Assembly (NCBI RefSeq): GCF_011762185.1
Contig: NZ_JAASQJ010000003.1
Span: forward strand, 1,235,463 to 1,299,462
Source: Dyadobacter arcticus
GTDB lineage: Bacteria; Bacteroidota; Bacteroidia; Cytophagales; Spirosomataceae
DNA: 64,000 bases
Reading direction: 5' to 3'
Shown: positions 27,290-36,476 of the stretch, piece by piece
Numbering within the stretch: the first letter of the stretch is position 1
How the letters are laid out: each line of letters starts with the position of its first letter
Notes under the pieces: model-generated
Database searches by the model: none
What the model saw: only the letters and a program-made list of their open reading frames with translations
Told to the model about the DNA's origin: nothing
Made by a program: the position numbers and the translations under genes

Positions 27290-29446
27290 CTATCTCGTCA
27301 CAATCTCAATCTCACCGCCAGTTTTAAACAACTCATGCGGAACGAAATAACCACTATTCTCTTTTCCGTTCACTTTTATCGCTGTCAATGCCCTGCCATT
27401 TCCCGGTTTTTTGATCGTGATAACCTTCCCGTTGCTGGTTCTCCATTTAACTTCGTCAAAAAGTGGAACTGTTACCAGGTATTCCGGATCTGTGGCCGAA
27501 AACGGGTATAAACCAAGCGACGTAAAAACATACCACGCCGACATTTCGCCCGCATCGTCCATCCCGCAAAGCGCCAGGCCGTCTTCCCCTATTCCGTAAA
27601 GATTGTTCAGTATGTTGTCGAGCTGCTTTTGCGACTTTTCGGGTTTGCCGATAAAATGATAGGAAAACGGCGCTTCGTGATCCGGCTGGTTGCCGTGGCA
27701 ATACTGGCCCACCATTGTTTCAATGTTCCGCGCAATGTGATTAGGATTCCAGGGCACGGTAAACAGCGAATCCAGCTTGGATTCAAAACCTTTCGGACCG
27801 CCATACAACGCGATCAATCCGGGCATATCGTGCGGCGCAAAAAACGAAACCTGCCAGGCATTTGCTTCGCGGTACATGTATTCATAGTAGGGATATTGCG
27901 GGTCAAAAGGCTTGATCCAATCACCATTGGCAAGCCGACCGCGCATAAACCTTGTCGAAGGATCAAACATATTTTTGTAATTCTTCGAACGGGCCATCAG
28001 GATCCTGTAATTGGCAGTGTCGCCGAGGCTTTTTGCAATTTGCGCCACAGAATAGTCATCGTAAGAATATTCCAGCGTTTTGGAAACACCGGCAGCGGCT
28101 TTGGTTTCCACCTCGGGATTGGCAATGTCCGGATCGGGAATGAAACCCAATGTTTTGTATTCCTTAATGTAGGGACGTGCGCCGCCTTCCACATTGGCGT
28201 TTTTCAAAAGAATTTCATAAGTGCCCTTTATATCAAAATCATCGATTCCGCGCAGATAAGCTCCGGCAATGGATGACGCACCGTGATCGCCATGGAAAAA
28301 AGTTGGAATAAAGCCTTTTTTGTCCCCGACATCCTTCATGGATTTGATCACATTCAATGTAACCTTTGGCGAGATCAGTCCTAGCAGCACATCTTTATTG
28401 CGGTAAGTGTCCCATAATGAGGGTTCTGTATAATAATCAAAGTCCGTTTTTGCGACCTGCTTTTTGGCATCTGTAAACTCACCATTCACATCGCTGCGTA
28501 ACGCTGGCCACAAGAACGAGCGGTACAGGCAGGAATAAAGCATTTGTTTTACCTTGTCCGTTCCGCCTTTTACCTGGATCAAGGATAGCAATGTTTCCCA
28601 TTTTCCAGTGGCTTCGTTACGGATCTGGTCAAAGGTTTTTGTGCCAATTTCTTTTTCCAGGTTTTCCTTTGCATTCGCTACACTGACAAACGAAATGCCG
28701 ATTTTAAGCTCCACGGGCCCTTTACCATCCACTATATGAATGATTGCGTAACCTGTCTTTGCTCCTTCCTCTTTTTCTTCCAACCTTTCGATATTCGTAT
28801 TCAGGCTGGCATAGAAGTAAACTTTCTCACCCGTTTGCTGGTAACCTTGCACCGCATTGTTACCGACCTTTTCAATATTCCAATTTGAGATTTTATTATT
28901 GGCTTTGGCCAGATCAAAAAGGATTTGCCTTCCCTTACTGTTTTTGTATTCGTATTGGTGAAAGCCAGCCCGCAACGTAGATGTCAGCCTTACATTAACC
29001 TCATAATCATCCAGATAAACTTGATAAAACCCCGGCGCAGCGCTTTCTTTCTTATGACTGAACCGCGAGCCAACCTTTGCTCCCGGATTCGATAAAGGCA
29101 AAACCGGAATGTTGCAAAGGTTCCAATGTCCTTTATTGGTGTGGGTGAAGGCCAATATCAGCGAATCTTCATATTCGTATCCCGCTCCCGAGCCGTATTC
29201 TGTCATCGGGCTCAACTGCACCATGGCATTGGGCAACGAACTTCCCGGAAACGTCAGCCCAGCCCACGAACGCCAGCCTTCTGGCAGCTTATAACCTAAT
29301 ATTTTCGGATCAGTGAGCGGGGCGGTACCGATGAATGTGTTGACATATTTTGTAAAAACAGGTTTTTTCTGGGCCTGAATTTTGTTGCAGGCAACCAGGA
29401 TCATGATTGCAAGATGAAAAATCGTCTTGATTCGTTTTGTGGTCAT
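27290..29446 (-). CDS. GH92-family glycoside hydrolase (alpha-mannosidase)
   Basis: 718 residues with an exported N-terminus (IFHLAIMILVACNKIQAQ). GH92 hallmarks: VNTFIGTA near the start, FPGSSLPNAMVQLSPMTEYG, the block GNQPDHEAPFSYHF (about 580) and EDGLALCGMDDAGEMSAWYV (about 617-640), which carry the catalytic acid/base region and Ca2+-site residues of this family. GH92 enzymes release mannose from alpha-1,2/1,3/1,6-linked mannans or N-glycans. It is encoded 42 bp downstream of a hybrid two-component sensor on the same strand, which is its likely regulator. Confidence 0.93.
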   Translation of the reverse strand: MTTKRIKTIFHLAIMILVACNKIQAQKKPVFTKYVNTFIGTAPLTDPKILGYKLPEGWRSWAGLTFPGSSLPNAMVQLSPMTEYGSGAGYEYEDSLILAFTHTNKGHWNLCNIPVLPLSNPGAKVGSRFSHKKESAAPGFYQVYLDDYEVNVRLTSTLRAGFHQYEYKNSKGRQILFDLAKANNKISNWNIEKVGNNAVQGYQQTGEKVYFYASLNTNIERLEEKEEGAKTGYAIIHIVDGKGPVELKIGISFVSVANAKENLEKEIGTKTFDQIRNEATGKWETLLSLIQVKGGTDKVKQMLYSCLYRSFLWPALRSDVNGEFTDAKKQVAKTDFDYYTEPSLWDTYRNKDVLLGLISPKVTLNVIKSMKDVGDKKGFIPTFFHGDHGASSIAGAYLRGIDDFDIKGTYEILLKNANVEGGARPYIKEYKTLGFIPDPDIANPEVETKAAAGVSKTLEYSYDDYSVAQIAKSLGDTANYRILMARSKNYKNMFDPSTRFMRGRLANGDWIKPFDPQYPYYEYMYREANAWQVSFFAPHDMPGLIALYGGPKGFESKLDSLFTVPWNPNHIARNIETMVGQYCHGNQPDHEAPFSYHFIGKPEKSQKQLDNILNNLYGIGEDGLALCGMDDAGEMSAWYVFTSLGLYPFSATDPEYLVTVPLFDEVKWRTSNGKVITIKKPGNGRALTAIKVNGKENSGYFVPHELFKTGGEIEIVTR

Positions 29447-29488
29447 TGCAGATTTTGTTTGGCTTCTTTTTCGTGAGTTGCTTATTTG

Positions 29489-32400
29489 TCAGGGTGTGTT
29501 TGAATCCGTTTTAAGCACAGGATTTTGCCGTAGCGCCTGCATGAATTGCAAAGGCGATTTCCCATATTCCTTTTTAAAAATTTTGGAAAAACTGGAACTG
29601 CTCTGCAAGCCAATCCTTTCCACGACCTTGCTCAACGGAATGTCTTCATGCGTCATGATCTGGATCGCTTTTTTGAGGCGGACAGTCCGGATAAAATCCC
29701 CAACAGATTGATCTGTAATGCTTTTGATCTTTTGATAAAGCTTGGTACGACTGATATACAGATGCTTGCATAAAAAATCAACGTCCAGTTCGGGATCTTC
29801 AATGTGATCTTCAATGAGTTTCAAAAGCGTTTGAAAAAAAGACTTATCCTTCTCTGAATGCACGAGTTCGGTTGCCTCTGAGAGATGATTATTAGTAAAT
29901 CTAGATTTCAATTTTGCGCTTTGCTCGAAAATGTTGTGGACTGTAAGCAGCAGCAGATCAATACTTAACGGCTTAGCAAAATAATAATCAGCACCCGATT
30001 CCATTCCTTCGATCTTGGTAGCCAGCGCATCTTTTGCTGACAGAATGATGAACGGAATGTGACTGGTTTCAAACCGGTCCTTTACTGCTTTACAAAGCTC
30101 TATCCCGTTCATTCCAGGCATCATCACATCACTTATAATCAGGTCAGGCACTTTTTCAATAGCGATTTCCAATGCCGTCTGACCATCTTCGGCTTGGTAT
30201 ATGTAATAATTTTTCTCAAAAGCCTGTCTGAGAAAAGTCCCGAGTTCCTCATTGTCATCCACGATCAGAATGCGCTTGTCAACCGGTGAAGGCGCAGAGA
30301 TGCGTTCCCGATCAGCTTCGGTCATCGGCATTAAAACAGAATGATCAACAGCTTCCAGCCGCACTTCCGGGCCTCTTTCTGAGGTTGCTCTTTCCGCTTC
30401 ACTGTAATTTTCATCGCCCAGAGGGATTCCAATAATGATCTCTGTCCCTTTGTTGCGCTCGCTGTAAACGTAAATGTCGCCTTTATGCAATTGGGTGAGG
30501 CTTTTTACCAATGCCAGTCCAATACCGGAACCAAGATGGTCCCGACTGATCCGGTAATAGCGATCAAAAATGTGGGTAATCGTTTCACTTGAAATACCAA
30601 TGCCCGAATCCGCAACGCGGAAATACAGGTATTTTTCAGCGCGATGCGATTCATTCAGCAGATCAAAACCAGCATTGAAAGAGGGTTTGAAACGCTTGAT
30701 GTCCGTAAAAATCTCGAAACAAACCTGCCCTCCCCGCTGGGTGTATTTGAATGAATTGTTTAAGAGGTTCAAGAGAATTTTTTCAATTATATGGACGTCC
30801 AACAAGCCCGTTAGCGGCACATCTGCATGGTTTTCAGTGTGGTCAATGAATTCAAGATCAATGTCTTTGCTGTCAGCTACATTTTGGAATTCTGTGATCA
30901 AGTTCCAGCAAAACGGATTGATTTTCAATCGCTGTACCTGCAGTTTGATCATGCTGTCTGCCACCTTGCGGAAATTCATCAACTCACTAATCAGGTTAAA
31001 CAACCTTTTCGCATTGCGCAGCATCAGCTGATAGGAATTATCCAGGACTGCATTATGGTTCTGGCTGATCAGATTTTCCAATGGCCCCAATATCAATGTC
31101 AGCGGGGTCCTGAATTCGTGCGAAATGTTGGTAAAAAACGCAAGTTGCTGTTGAGAAAGCGCTTCGCGCTGCGCGTGGATTTCCTCCCTTTTCTTTTCAT
31201 TGATCGCGCGCACCTCCATTTCCCTCTTCAAGCGATACCACCTTGCCTGGTAAATGTAAATGCCCGAAATCGCAGACAAAACTAGCAATGCATAAACAAG
31301 TTTTGCAAAGACCGATTTCCACCATGGCGGCGTCACGAGAATTGCAATTTCTGCGCTGTTTTTACTCCAAACTCCGTCGTTATTAGTTGCCTCCACGATC
31401 AGCTTGTAAGCCTTGTAATCCAGGTTACTGTATGCAGCGGTTGGCCGCCTGCCGTCCGTATAATTCCATTCATTGTCAAAGCCGGCCAGCTTGTACCGGT
31501 ACTTGCATTTCATGGGATTGGCGAAATGCATGGCGGAAAAGGCGACCACAAAATTGTTTTGTAAATAGTTAAGCTCGACTTCGTTATCATAACCCACCGC
31601 CTCGTGAAGCGTATTTTGCAAGGAATCTTCCGCAGCATACACGGGCCTTTTATTATTGATTAAAATATCGGTCAGGATTGGTTTCGCCTCAATTTTGTTT
31701 GCCCGAATCTGTTCGGGATAAAAGTAATTTAAGCCATTGATCCCGCCGAAATACAGCCTCCCATCCGCTCCTTTGTAAGAAGCCCTGATTTTGAAGCTAT
31801 TTCCCTGTAAACCGTCATTCTTATCGTATCTGATCACCTTTCCATTGGCCGGGTCCAACCGTTCCAGTCCATCACCACCCATCCATATACTTCCCGCGTT
31901 GTCAGTTTCAATGCTTTCAACATCATTAAAAACGCCGTATTGAGACCCAAACGAGCGGAATTTGTGGGAATTGTCTTTTGTATCCAGTGAAAACCGGTTC
32001 AGCGCACCTCCGATCGTGCCGACCCAATAAGTGCTGTCGTTCTGGCGGCTGATCGCAGTAATGTAATCGGAGCTTAAAGAGCCTGTTTTTGCGGAAGCTT
32101 TATAATAGAAGGCCTTGCTGATATTTCCTTCCCCATCGATTAATAGCTGCTTAACACCCTGTCGGCTGGAAACCAGTAATTGGGGCTTGGTCTCGTCTGG
32201 CAAAATGAAATGTCCCTCGGTGTACATCTTAACACGATGTTGGCCAGCCCCATCTTTCCATATCACGCCAAAATTATCCAGGTTGCCAAACCAGATATTC
32301 CCGAAACAATCTTTGGCAAGCGTGTTAATATTAATCTTGGGAAAGCCATCATATCCCGCAGGTTTCCACAGCGTTTTCCTGTCAGGCCGCAATATCTCAA

Positions 32401-33706
32401 TCCCTGCATTGCTGCCGATCCACAAGTTATGGTCATTATCAAAAGTGAGCGCAGTAATCTCGTCATTTTTCAACCTTACGGGCGCATTGTAGGTGTTGTA
32501 AAAGGAAAATCGCTGCGTTTTCAAATTGTATAAATTAAGCCCGTTCGCGTTTGTCCCGATCCAAAGGTTATCCCCGTCTTCCAGTACCGAACGGATATGG
32601 TTTCCACTCAATGAGTTAACCTGTCCGGGAACATTGTGAATGGTATAAAAAAGCTTTTGATTCAAATCGCAATAATTAACGCCACCACCGGAAGTCCCTA
32701 TCCAAAGACAGTTTGAACGGTCAATGAAAGAGCTGAGCGACGCGCTGGAATTCAGGTTATTAGGCGCGCTCTTTTCATTGATTGTCTGAATAAAATTCAG
32801 CTGATGGTCGAGCCTTGTCAGGCCATTGCGCGTATTGATCCAGTAATCCCCGTTTTTGCCGACCGAAATTTCCAACACCAGATTAGCTCCATGGATCATA
32901 ACCTGCTTATTTACAAAAAGAGCGTCTTTGTCCCCGGTTCCCGACTGTTTTTGCCTCACCAGAAATACCTTATTTTCAGAAGCTAGCAGCAGATTATTTT
33001 GGTTGTCAAAAAACACCCTGGATAAATCGCTATCAGGCAAACCCTTCACGGGAACCTGTACAACCTCCCGCCGGTCATCCAGTCGCCATATTCCCTTATT
33101 ACTTGCAAAGTGAAGGACACCGTGGCGATCAGGTTTCATGTCAAAAAAGCGGACGCCCATCGGCAGGCTAATCTTCTGTTCTTCCAGACGATTACCATTA
33201 ATCTTAAACACCTTAAATGTGTAGTCCAGATAACCGTAGATCAGATCACCAGCAGGTTTGAAAAACTCCCAAAAAACAGGACTGGATGAAGCTTTATCCA
33301 TGCCGAAATCCGTGAAAGTTTCGGTATTGGGGTTAAAGCATTGTAAACCACCTTCCGTGCTGAGCCAGATTTTGCCGTCATCGTCCGGGAATAGCTTGAT
33401 AACCCGGTTTTTGAAAGCATTATTCAGTGGCACATTACTATTGTAAAACTTTCTGATGGCGTATCCGTCATAGCGGTCCAATCCGAAATTCGTAGCCAGC
33501 CAAATGTACCCTTTACTATCTTGCGCGATATCATTTACATCCGTATGGGACAGGCCCTCGTCCACAGTAAGATAGCTGAATTTGTAGGGAAACGGCTGGC
33601 AGGAAACCGCGTCGGCGGTTGAAAGGCTGGTCAAAATCAGCAATATAAGCCGCCCCGTCATTCTCACCACTAGTGATTTTATACAATTCTGTATCGCCTG
33701 GATCAT
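29489..33706 (-). CDS. Hybrid two-component sensor/regulator (HTCS)
   Basis: 1405 residues. Signal peptide (RLILLILTSLSTADA), then a periplasmic double propeller of repeated GYIWLATN/NLWIGTNANGL-type units (about 40-720) and a Y_Y_Y domain (about 725-790). One membrane helix follows (LVYALLVLSAISGIYIY, about 798-815), then HisKA with NISHEFRTPLTL (His about 865), HATPase (DSGIGISSETITHIFDRYYR), a receiver domain (IISDVMMPGMNG, Asp about 1193) and a C-terminal AraC helix-turn-helix (about 1300-1395). All steps of sensing and transcription are fused in one chain. In Bacteroidota these proteins control polysaccharide-use loci, here most simply the downstream GH92 gene. Confidence 0.95.
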   Translation of the reverse strand: MIQAIQNCIKSLVVRMTGRLILLILTSLSTADAVSCQPFPYKFSYLTVDEGLSHTDVNDIAQDSKGYIWLATNFGLDRYDGYAIRKFYNSNVPLNNAFKNRVIKLFPDDDGKIWLSTEGGLQCFNPNTETFTDFGMDKASSSPVFWEFFKPAGDLIYGYLDYTFKVFKINGNRLEEQKISLPMGVRFFDMKPDRHGVLHFASNKGIWRLDDRREVVQVPVKGLPDSDLSRVFFDNQNNLLLASENKVFLVRQKQSGTGDKDALFVNKQVMIHGANLVLEISVGKNGDYWINTRNGLTRLDHQLNFIQTINEKSAPNNLNSSASLSSFIDRSNCLWIGTSGGGVNYCDLNQKLFYTIHNVPGQVNSLSGNHIRSVLEDGDNLWIGTNANGLNLYNLKTQRFSFYNTYNAPVRLKNDEITALTFDNDHNLWIGSNAGIEILRPDRKTLWKPAGYDGFPKININTLAKDCFGNIWFGNLDNFGVIWKDGAGQHRVKMYTEGHFILPDETKPQLLVSSRQGVKQLLIDGEGNISKAFYYKASAKTGSLSSDYITAISRQNDSTYWVGTIGGALNRFSLDTKDNSHKFRSFGSQYGVFNDVESIETDNAGSIWMGGDGLERLDPANGKVIRYDKNDGLQGNSFKIRASYKGADGRLYFGGINGLNYFYPEQIRANKIEAKPILTDILINNKRPVYAAEDSLQNTLHEAVGYDNEVELNYLQNNFVVAFSAMHFANPMKCKYRYKLAGFDNEWNYTDGRRPTAAYSNLDYKAYKLIVEATNNDGVWSKNSAEIAILVTPPWWKSVFAKLVYALLVLSAISGIYIYQARWYRLKREMEVRAINEKKREEIHAQREALSQQQLAFFTNISHEFRTPLTLILGPLENLISQNHNAVLDNSYQLMLRNAKRLFNLISELMNFRKVADSMIKLQVQRLKINPFCWNLITEFQNVADSKDIDLEFIDHTENHADVPLTGLLDVHIIEKILLNLLNNSFKYTQRGGQVCFEIFTDIKRFKPSFNAGFDLLNESHRAEKYLYFRVADSGIGISSETITHIFDRYYRISRDHLGSGIGLALVKSLTQLHKGDIYVYSERNKGTEIIIGIPLGDENYSEAERATSERGPEVRLEAVDHSVLMPMTEADRERISAPSPVDKRILIVDDNEELGTFLRQAFEKNYYIYQAEDGQTALEIAIEKVPDLIISDVMMPGMNGIELCKAVKDRFETSHIPFIILSAKDALATKIEGMESGADYYFAKPLSIDLLLLTVHNIFEQSAKLKSRFTNNHLSEATELVHSEKDKSFFQTLLKLIEDHIEDPELDVDFLCKHLYISRTKLYQKIKSITDQSVGDFIRTVRLKKAIQIMTHEDIPLSKVVERIGLQSSSSFSKIFKKEYGKSPLQFMQALRQNPVLKTDSNTP

Positions 33707-33960
33707 ATTCGCAAAGCAAAAATCATGTTAATACCTGACTACATCAATGACAAAATCAATAAATGTACATCAGATCAAAAGATATGGATCCTGCGACAAA
33801 TTTATAGTAATGTATGGCTTATGGCATCGGACCAATTGATCTTGAAAAAAGTACGTAAGGGAAAATAAAATGGACATCCACGTAATTCATCAAGCCCTTA
33901 AAACGCGGTAATTTGTAATATCTGCCGAAGCAACTAGACGAAATCAAGGATTTACGGAAC
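33707..33960. other. Upstream region of the HTCS gene
   Basis: AT-rich spacer between the divergent HTCS gene and the DUF1016 remnant. It probably holds the HTCS promoter; no clear box was assigned. Confidence 0.35.
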
Positions 33961-34150
33961 GTGATGAACACTAAACTTACCAATATCACCTGGTATCATC
34001 ACGTTACGCTCCTTAGTAAAATCAGCAACCCGGATCAACGAATGTTTTTTATAAAGTTATCATCCAAAAATAGATGGTCTAGAGATGCAATGCTGACTTA
34101 CATAAGAACGACCGGGGCCGGGTCATCACTGACATCAATATTACCGAACT
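33961..34150 (+). pseudogene. DUF1016 (YhcG)-type nuclease remnant
   Basis: The frame encodes LTNITWYHHVTLLSKISNPD, then MFFIKLSSKNRWSRDAMLTY. This resembles the DUF1016 N-terminal pattern (L-x-W-x-H-x-x-x-L-x-K-x-x-x-x-x-x-R-x-F-Y, then N-G-W-S-R-D). After RT the match continues in another frame (RGRVITDINITELTKTIS), so a frameshift is present. The start and the PD-(D/E)XK catalytic part are missing. Confidence 0.5.
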
Positions 34151-34183
34151 GACCAAGACAATCTCCCAAACCTTTTCAAGTAT

Positions 34184-35554
34184 ATGAATTCATTTAACAT
34201 TAACCGACGCCGGTTCATTCAGGGCGCAACCGCATCACTGGCGCTGTCAACCCTCAACGTCAACGGAATGGACGAAATGCATGCCGATGAACCACTTCGC
34301 GTTGCCTTGATTGGAACTGGCTGGTATGGAAAAAGCGATTTGTTCCGCCTGATACAGGTAGCCCCTGTTGAAGTGGTTGCACTTTGCGATGTGGATAAAA
34401 ATCAGCTGGACGCCGCCGCAAAGCTGGTTAGCACCCGCCAGAAGTCCGGAAAGACACCAAAGCTTTATTCAGATTACAGGAAACTGCTTGCTGAAAATAA
34501 ACTGGACATCGTTTTAATCGGATCGCCTGATCACTGGCATGCATTGATGGCCATTGAAGCTGTAAAGTCCGGCGCGCACGTATATGTTCAAAAACCGATA
34601 AGTGTGGATGTGCTGGAAGGTGAAGCGATGGTGGCAGCTGCGCGCAAGTACAACAAAGTAGTACAGGTGGGCACGCAGCGGAAAAGTACACCGCATTTAA
34701 TTGAAACAAAGAAAAATATTGTTGATAAAGGATTGTTGGGTAAGATATCGCACGTGGAAATGTGCTGTTACATTCACATGCGCGCCAATGGAAATCCACC
34801 CGTGAGCGCCGTTCCGGATTTTCTGGATTACGAAATGTGGACGGGTCCGGCCCCGCTCCGCCCCTACGATGGAATTCCCCATCTACGCTGGTGGCGTACG
34901 TTCAATGAATATGGTAACGGCATCATGGGCGACATGTGCATTCACATGTTTGACACGGTTCGTTGGATGCTGCAACTGGGCTGGCCCACCAAAATCTCTT
35001 CCCAGGGAGGTATTTATGTTCAAAAAGAAGGCAAATCCAACATTAGTGATACCCAGTCCGCTGTTTTCGAATACCCTGAACTGAACTGTGTTTGGCAGCA
35101 CCGCACCTGGGGAGGACCCAATAACCCGGAATATCCCTGGTCGTTTACGCTTTATGGCGAGAAAGGCACGCTTTGGGCAAGCACCATGAAATACGATTTT
35201 ATCCCTCAGGAAAAAGACGGGCAGAAAATCCATAAGGATGTGATTTATGAAAGGGAAAAATATCCGGAAGATCTGACAGAAGCCAACATTGAATTGAATG
35301 CGGCACCGGCAACGCGGCTTCATATGATCGATTTTTTGTCAGCCATTAAAAACGGAACGCGTCCTATCGCCGACATTGAGCAGGGGCATATCTCAACGGC
35401 GAGTTGTCTTTTAGCCAATATTTCCATGCAAACCGGAAGGCCCATTGTGTACGATCCGGTAAAACGCCAGATCGTTGGCGATGTAGAAGCAAATGGCTTG
35501 CTGGCACGTCCCTACCGCAGCCCATGGATTCATCCCGATTATAAAAACGTCTAA
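34184..35554 (+). CDS. Gfo/Idh/MocA-family oxidoreductase, Tat-exported
   Basis: 456 residues. The Tat-type signal INRRRFIQGATASLALS precedes a Rossmann NAD(P) domain (VALIGTGWYGKSD, then DVDKNQ). Next is the conserved active-site region with VYVQKPIS (EKP-like Lys) and the C-terminal substrate domain with GNGIMGDMCIHMFDTVRWML. Tat export with a pre-bound cofactor is usual for this subgroup in Bacteroidota, which act on sugars or glycosidic linkages in the periplasm. It lies next to GH92 and HTCS genes (divergent) and a GH97-like fragment, so a role in glycan breakdown is likely. Confidence 0.92.
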   Translation: MNSFNINRRRFIQGATASLALSTLNVNGMDEMHADEPLRVALIGTGWYGKSDLFRLIQVAPVEVVALCDVDKNQLDAAAKLVSTRQKSGKTPKLYSDYRKLLAENKLDIVLIGSPDHWHALMAIEAVKSGAHVYVQKPISVDVLEGEAMVAAARKYNKVVQVGTQRKSTPHLIETKKNIVDKGLLGKISHVEMCCYIHMRANGNPPVSAVPDFLDYEMWTGPAPLRPYDGIPHLRWWRTFNEYGNGIMGDMCIHMFDTVRWMLQLGWPTKISSQGGIYVQKEGKSNISDTQSAVFEYPELNCVWQHRTWGGPNNPEYPWSFTLYGEKGTLWASTMKYDFIPQEKDGQKIHKDVIYEREKYPEDLTEANIELNAAPATRLHMIDFLSAIKNGTRPIADIEQGHISTASCLLANISMQTGRPIVYDPVKRQIVGDVEANGLLARPYRSPWIHPDYKNV

Positions 35555-35568
35555 ATCTTCAAGCGAAA

Positions 35569-35979
35569 ATGAACACATTGAAAACGGTTCCTTTATTGGG
35601 AAAACACGCCTTTGAATATGTGAAACTAGGTCAGCAGGAAATCCTCAAAAACTTGTCCTTCAAAAGGTTTTATTTGATGGTAAGACAAGATTTTCCGTGG
35701 ATAGCAACGATTATAATTGACCTGGCAAATAACGCGAGCACCAAAAATCCCGATGCGCTCGCTGAATACACCTATTACCTGCAATCGATGAAGGCGCTCT
35801 CGGAAATATCGATTACAGACAAGAGTGCCTTTACCCTCCTAAATGCAAAATGGCTGTCAGAACTTGGAAGGCAACCTGACCGTTTGCGCATTATTTACGA
35901 TAAAGATCAGGATTTCATTGAGTATCCAATAAGGATTTCCCTGCTGGAAAAAGAAAAGATCGTAATCCAGATTAAGTAA
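35569..35979 (+). CDS. Hypothetical protein downstream of the Gfo/Idh oxidoreductase
   Basis: 136 residues, 14 bp after the oxidoreductase stop, so probably in its operon. No signal peptide. Predicted mostly helical (ALAEYTYYLQSMKALSEI, SAFTLLNAKWLSELGRQ) with a beta-rich end (DRLRIIYDKDQDF, then EKEKIVIQIK). Family not recognised. Confidence 0.6.
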   Translation: MNTLKTVPLLGKHAFEYVKLGQQEILKNLSFKRFYLMVRQDFPWIATIIIDLANNASTKNPDALAEYTYYLQSMKALSEISITDKSAFTLLNAKWLSELGRQPDRLRIIYDKDQDFIEYPIRISLLEKEKIVIQIK

Positions 35980-36040
35980 TGATTGCCGCTTGTCTGAGGT
36001 CAGGGCAATTGGAATTTGATTAGTTAATAACCAATAATCT

Positions 36041-36298
36041 ATGAATTTGATCAATAAACTTGTTGTATGCTTTGTACTACTTTCGGGACTGTCCGCCCAG
36101 ATTCGCGCGCAAGACAAGCCGTTTGATTTAGCGTCTCCAAATGCAGGTTTAAAAATATCAATTGGCCTGGGCGATATAATCTATTACGCTATTACAGGTA
36201 ATAATCAGGAATTGCTTTCAAAAAATGCCTTGTCCCTAACACTGAAAGGCGAGGTGCTCGGCGAAAATGCTAAACTGATTTCCTTACCAGCATATTGA
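36041..36298 (+). pseudogene. GH97-like alpha-glucosidase, N-terminal fragment
   Basis: 85 codons: signal peptide (LVVCFVLLSGLSAQIRAQ) then SPNAGLKISIGLGDIIYYAI and LSLTLKGEVLGENAK. This is the opening of the GH97 N-terminal beta-sandwich, where SP-x-G-x-L-x-V and Y-x-V-x-x-x-G-x-x-L-L-x-x-S-x-L-x-L precede a G-x-x-L-G motif. Full GH97 enzymes are about 650-700 residues. The frame stops here; coding-like sequence in another frame follows for about 40 codons (HIESISWKPADKTANLPLL), then a hairpin. A truncated gene is the best reading. Confidence 0.55.
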
Positions 36299-36384
36299 AT
36301 CCATTAGCTGGAAGCCTGCCGACAAAACGGCAAACCTGCCGCTTTTGATAGATACTAAAAAACAATATAGCCTCACTTGTTCCA

Positions 36385-36437
36385 AGGCCTCCGGCCGAGT
36401 TGTAGCTCGGTCACTATACCCCACCGGCCCGAGGCCT
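36385..36437. repeat. GC-rich imperfect inverted repeat
   Basis: AGGCCTCCGGCCGA (36385-36398) and CCGGCCCGAGGCCT (36424-36437) pair at 12 of 14 positions around a 25-nt loop. It lies between the GH97 fragment and the end of the molybdoenzyme operon and is much more GC-rich than its surroundings. It may be an insertion scar or a bidirectional terminator. Confidence 0.45.
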
Positions 36438-36443
36438 AAAATA

Positions 36444-36469
36444 GTTTGTCCGAAGGTTTACCTTCAAAC
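36444..36469 (-). terminator. Rho-independent-like terminator of the molybdoenzyme operon
   Basis: On the minus strand GTTTGAAGG, loop TAAA, CCTTCGGACAAAC, then TATTTT, starting 8 nt after the last stop codon of the operon. Confidence 0.5.
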
Positions 36470-36476
36470 GAAAGCG

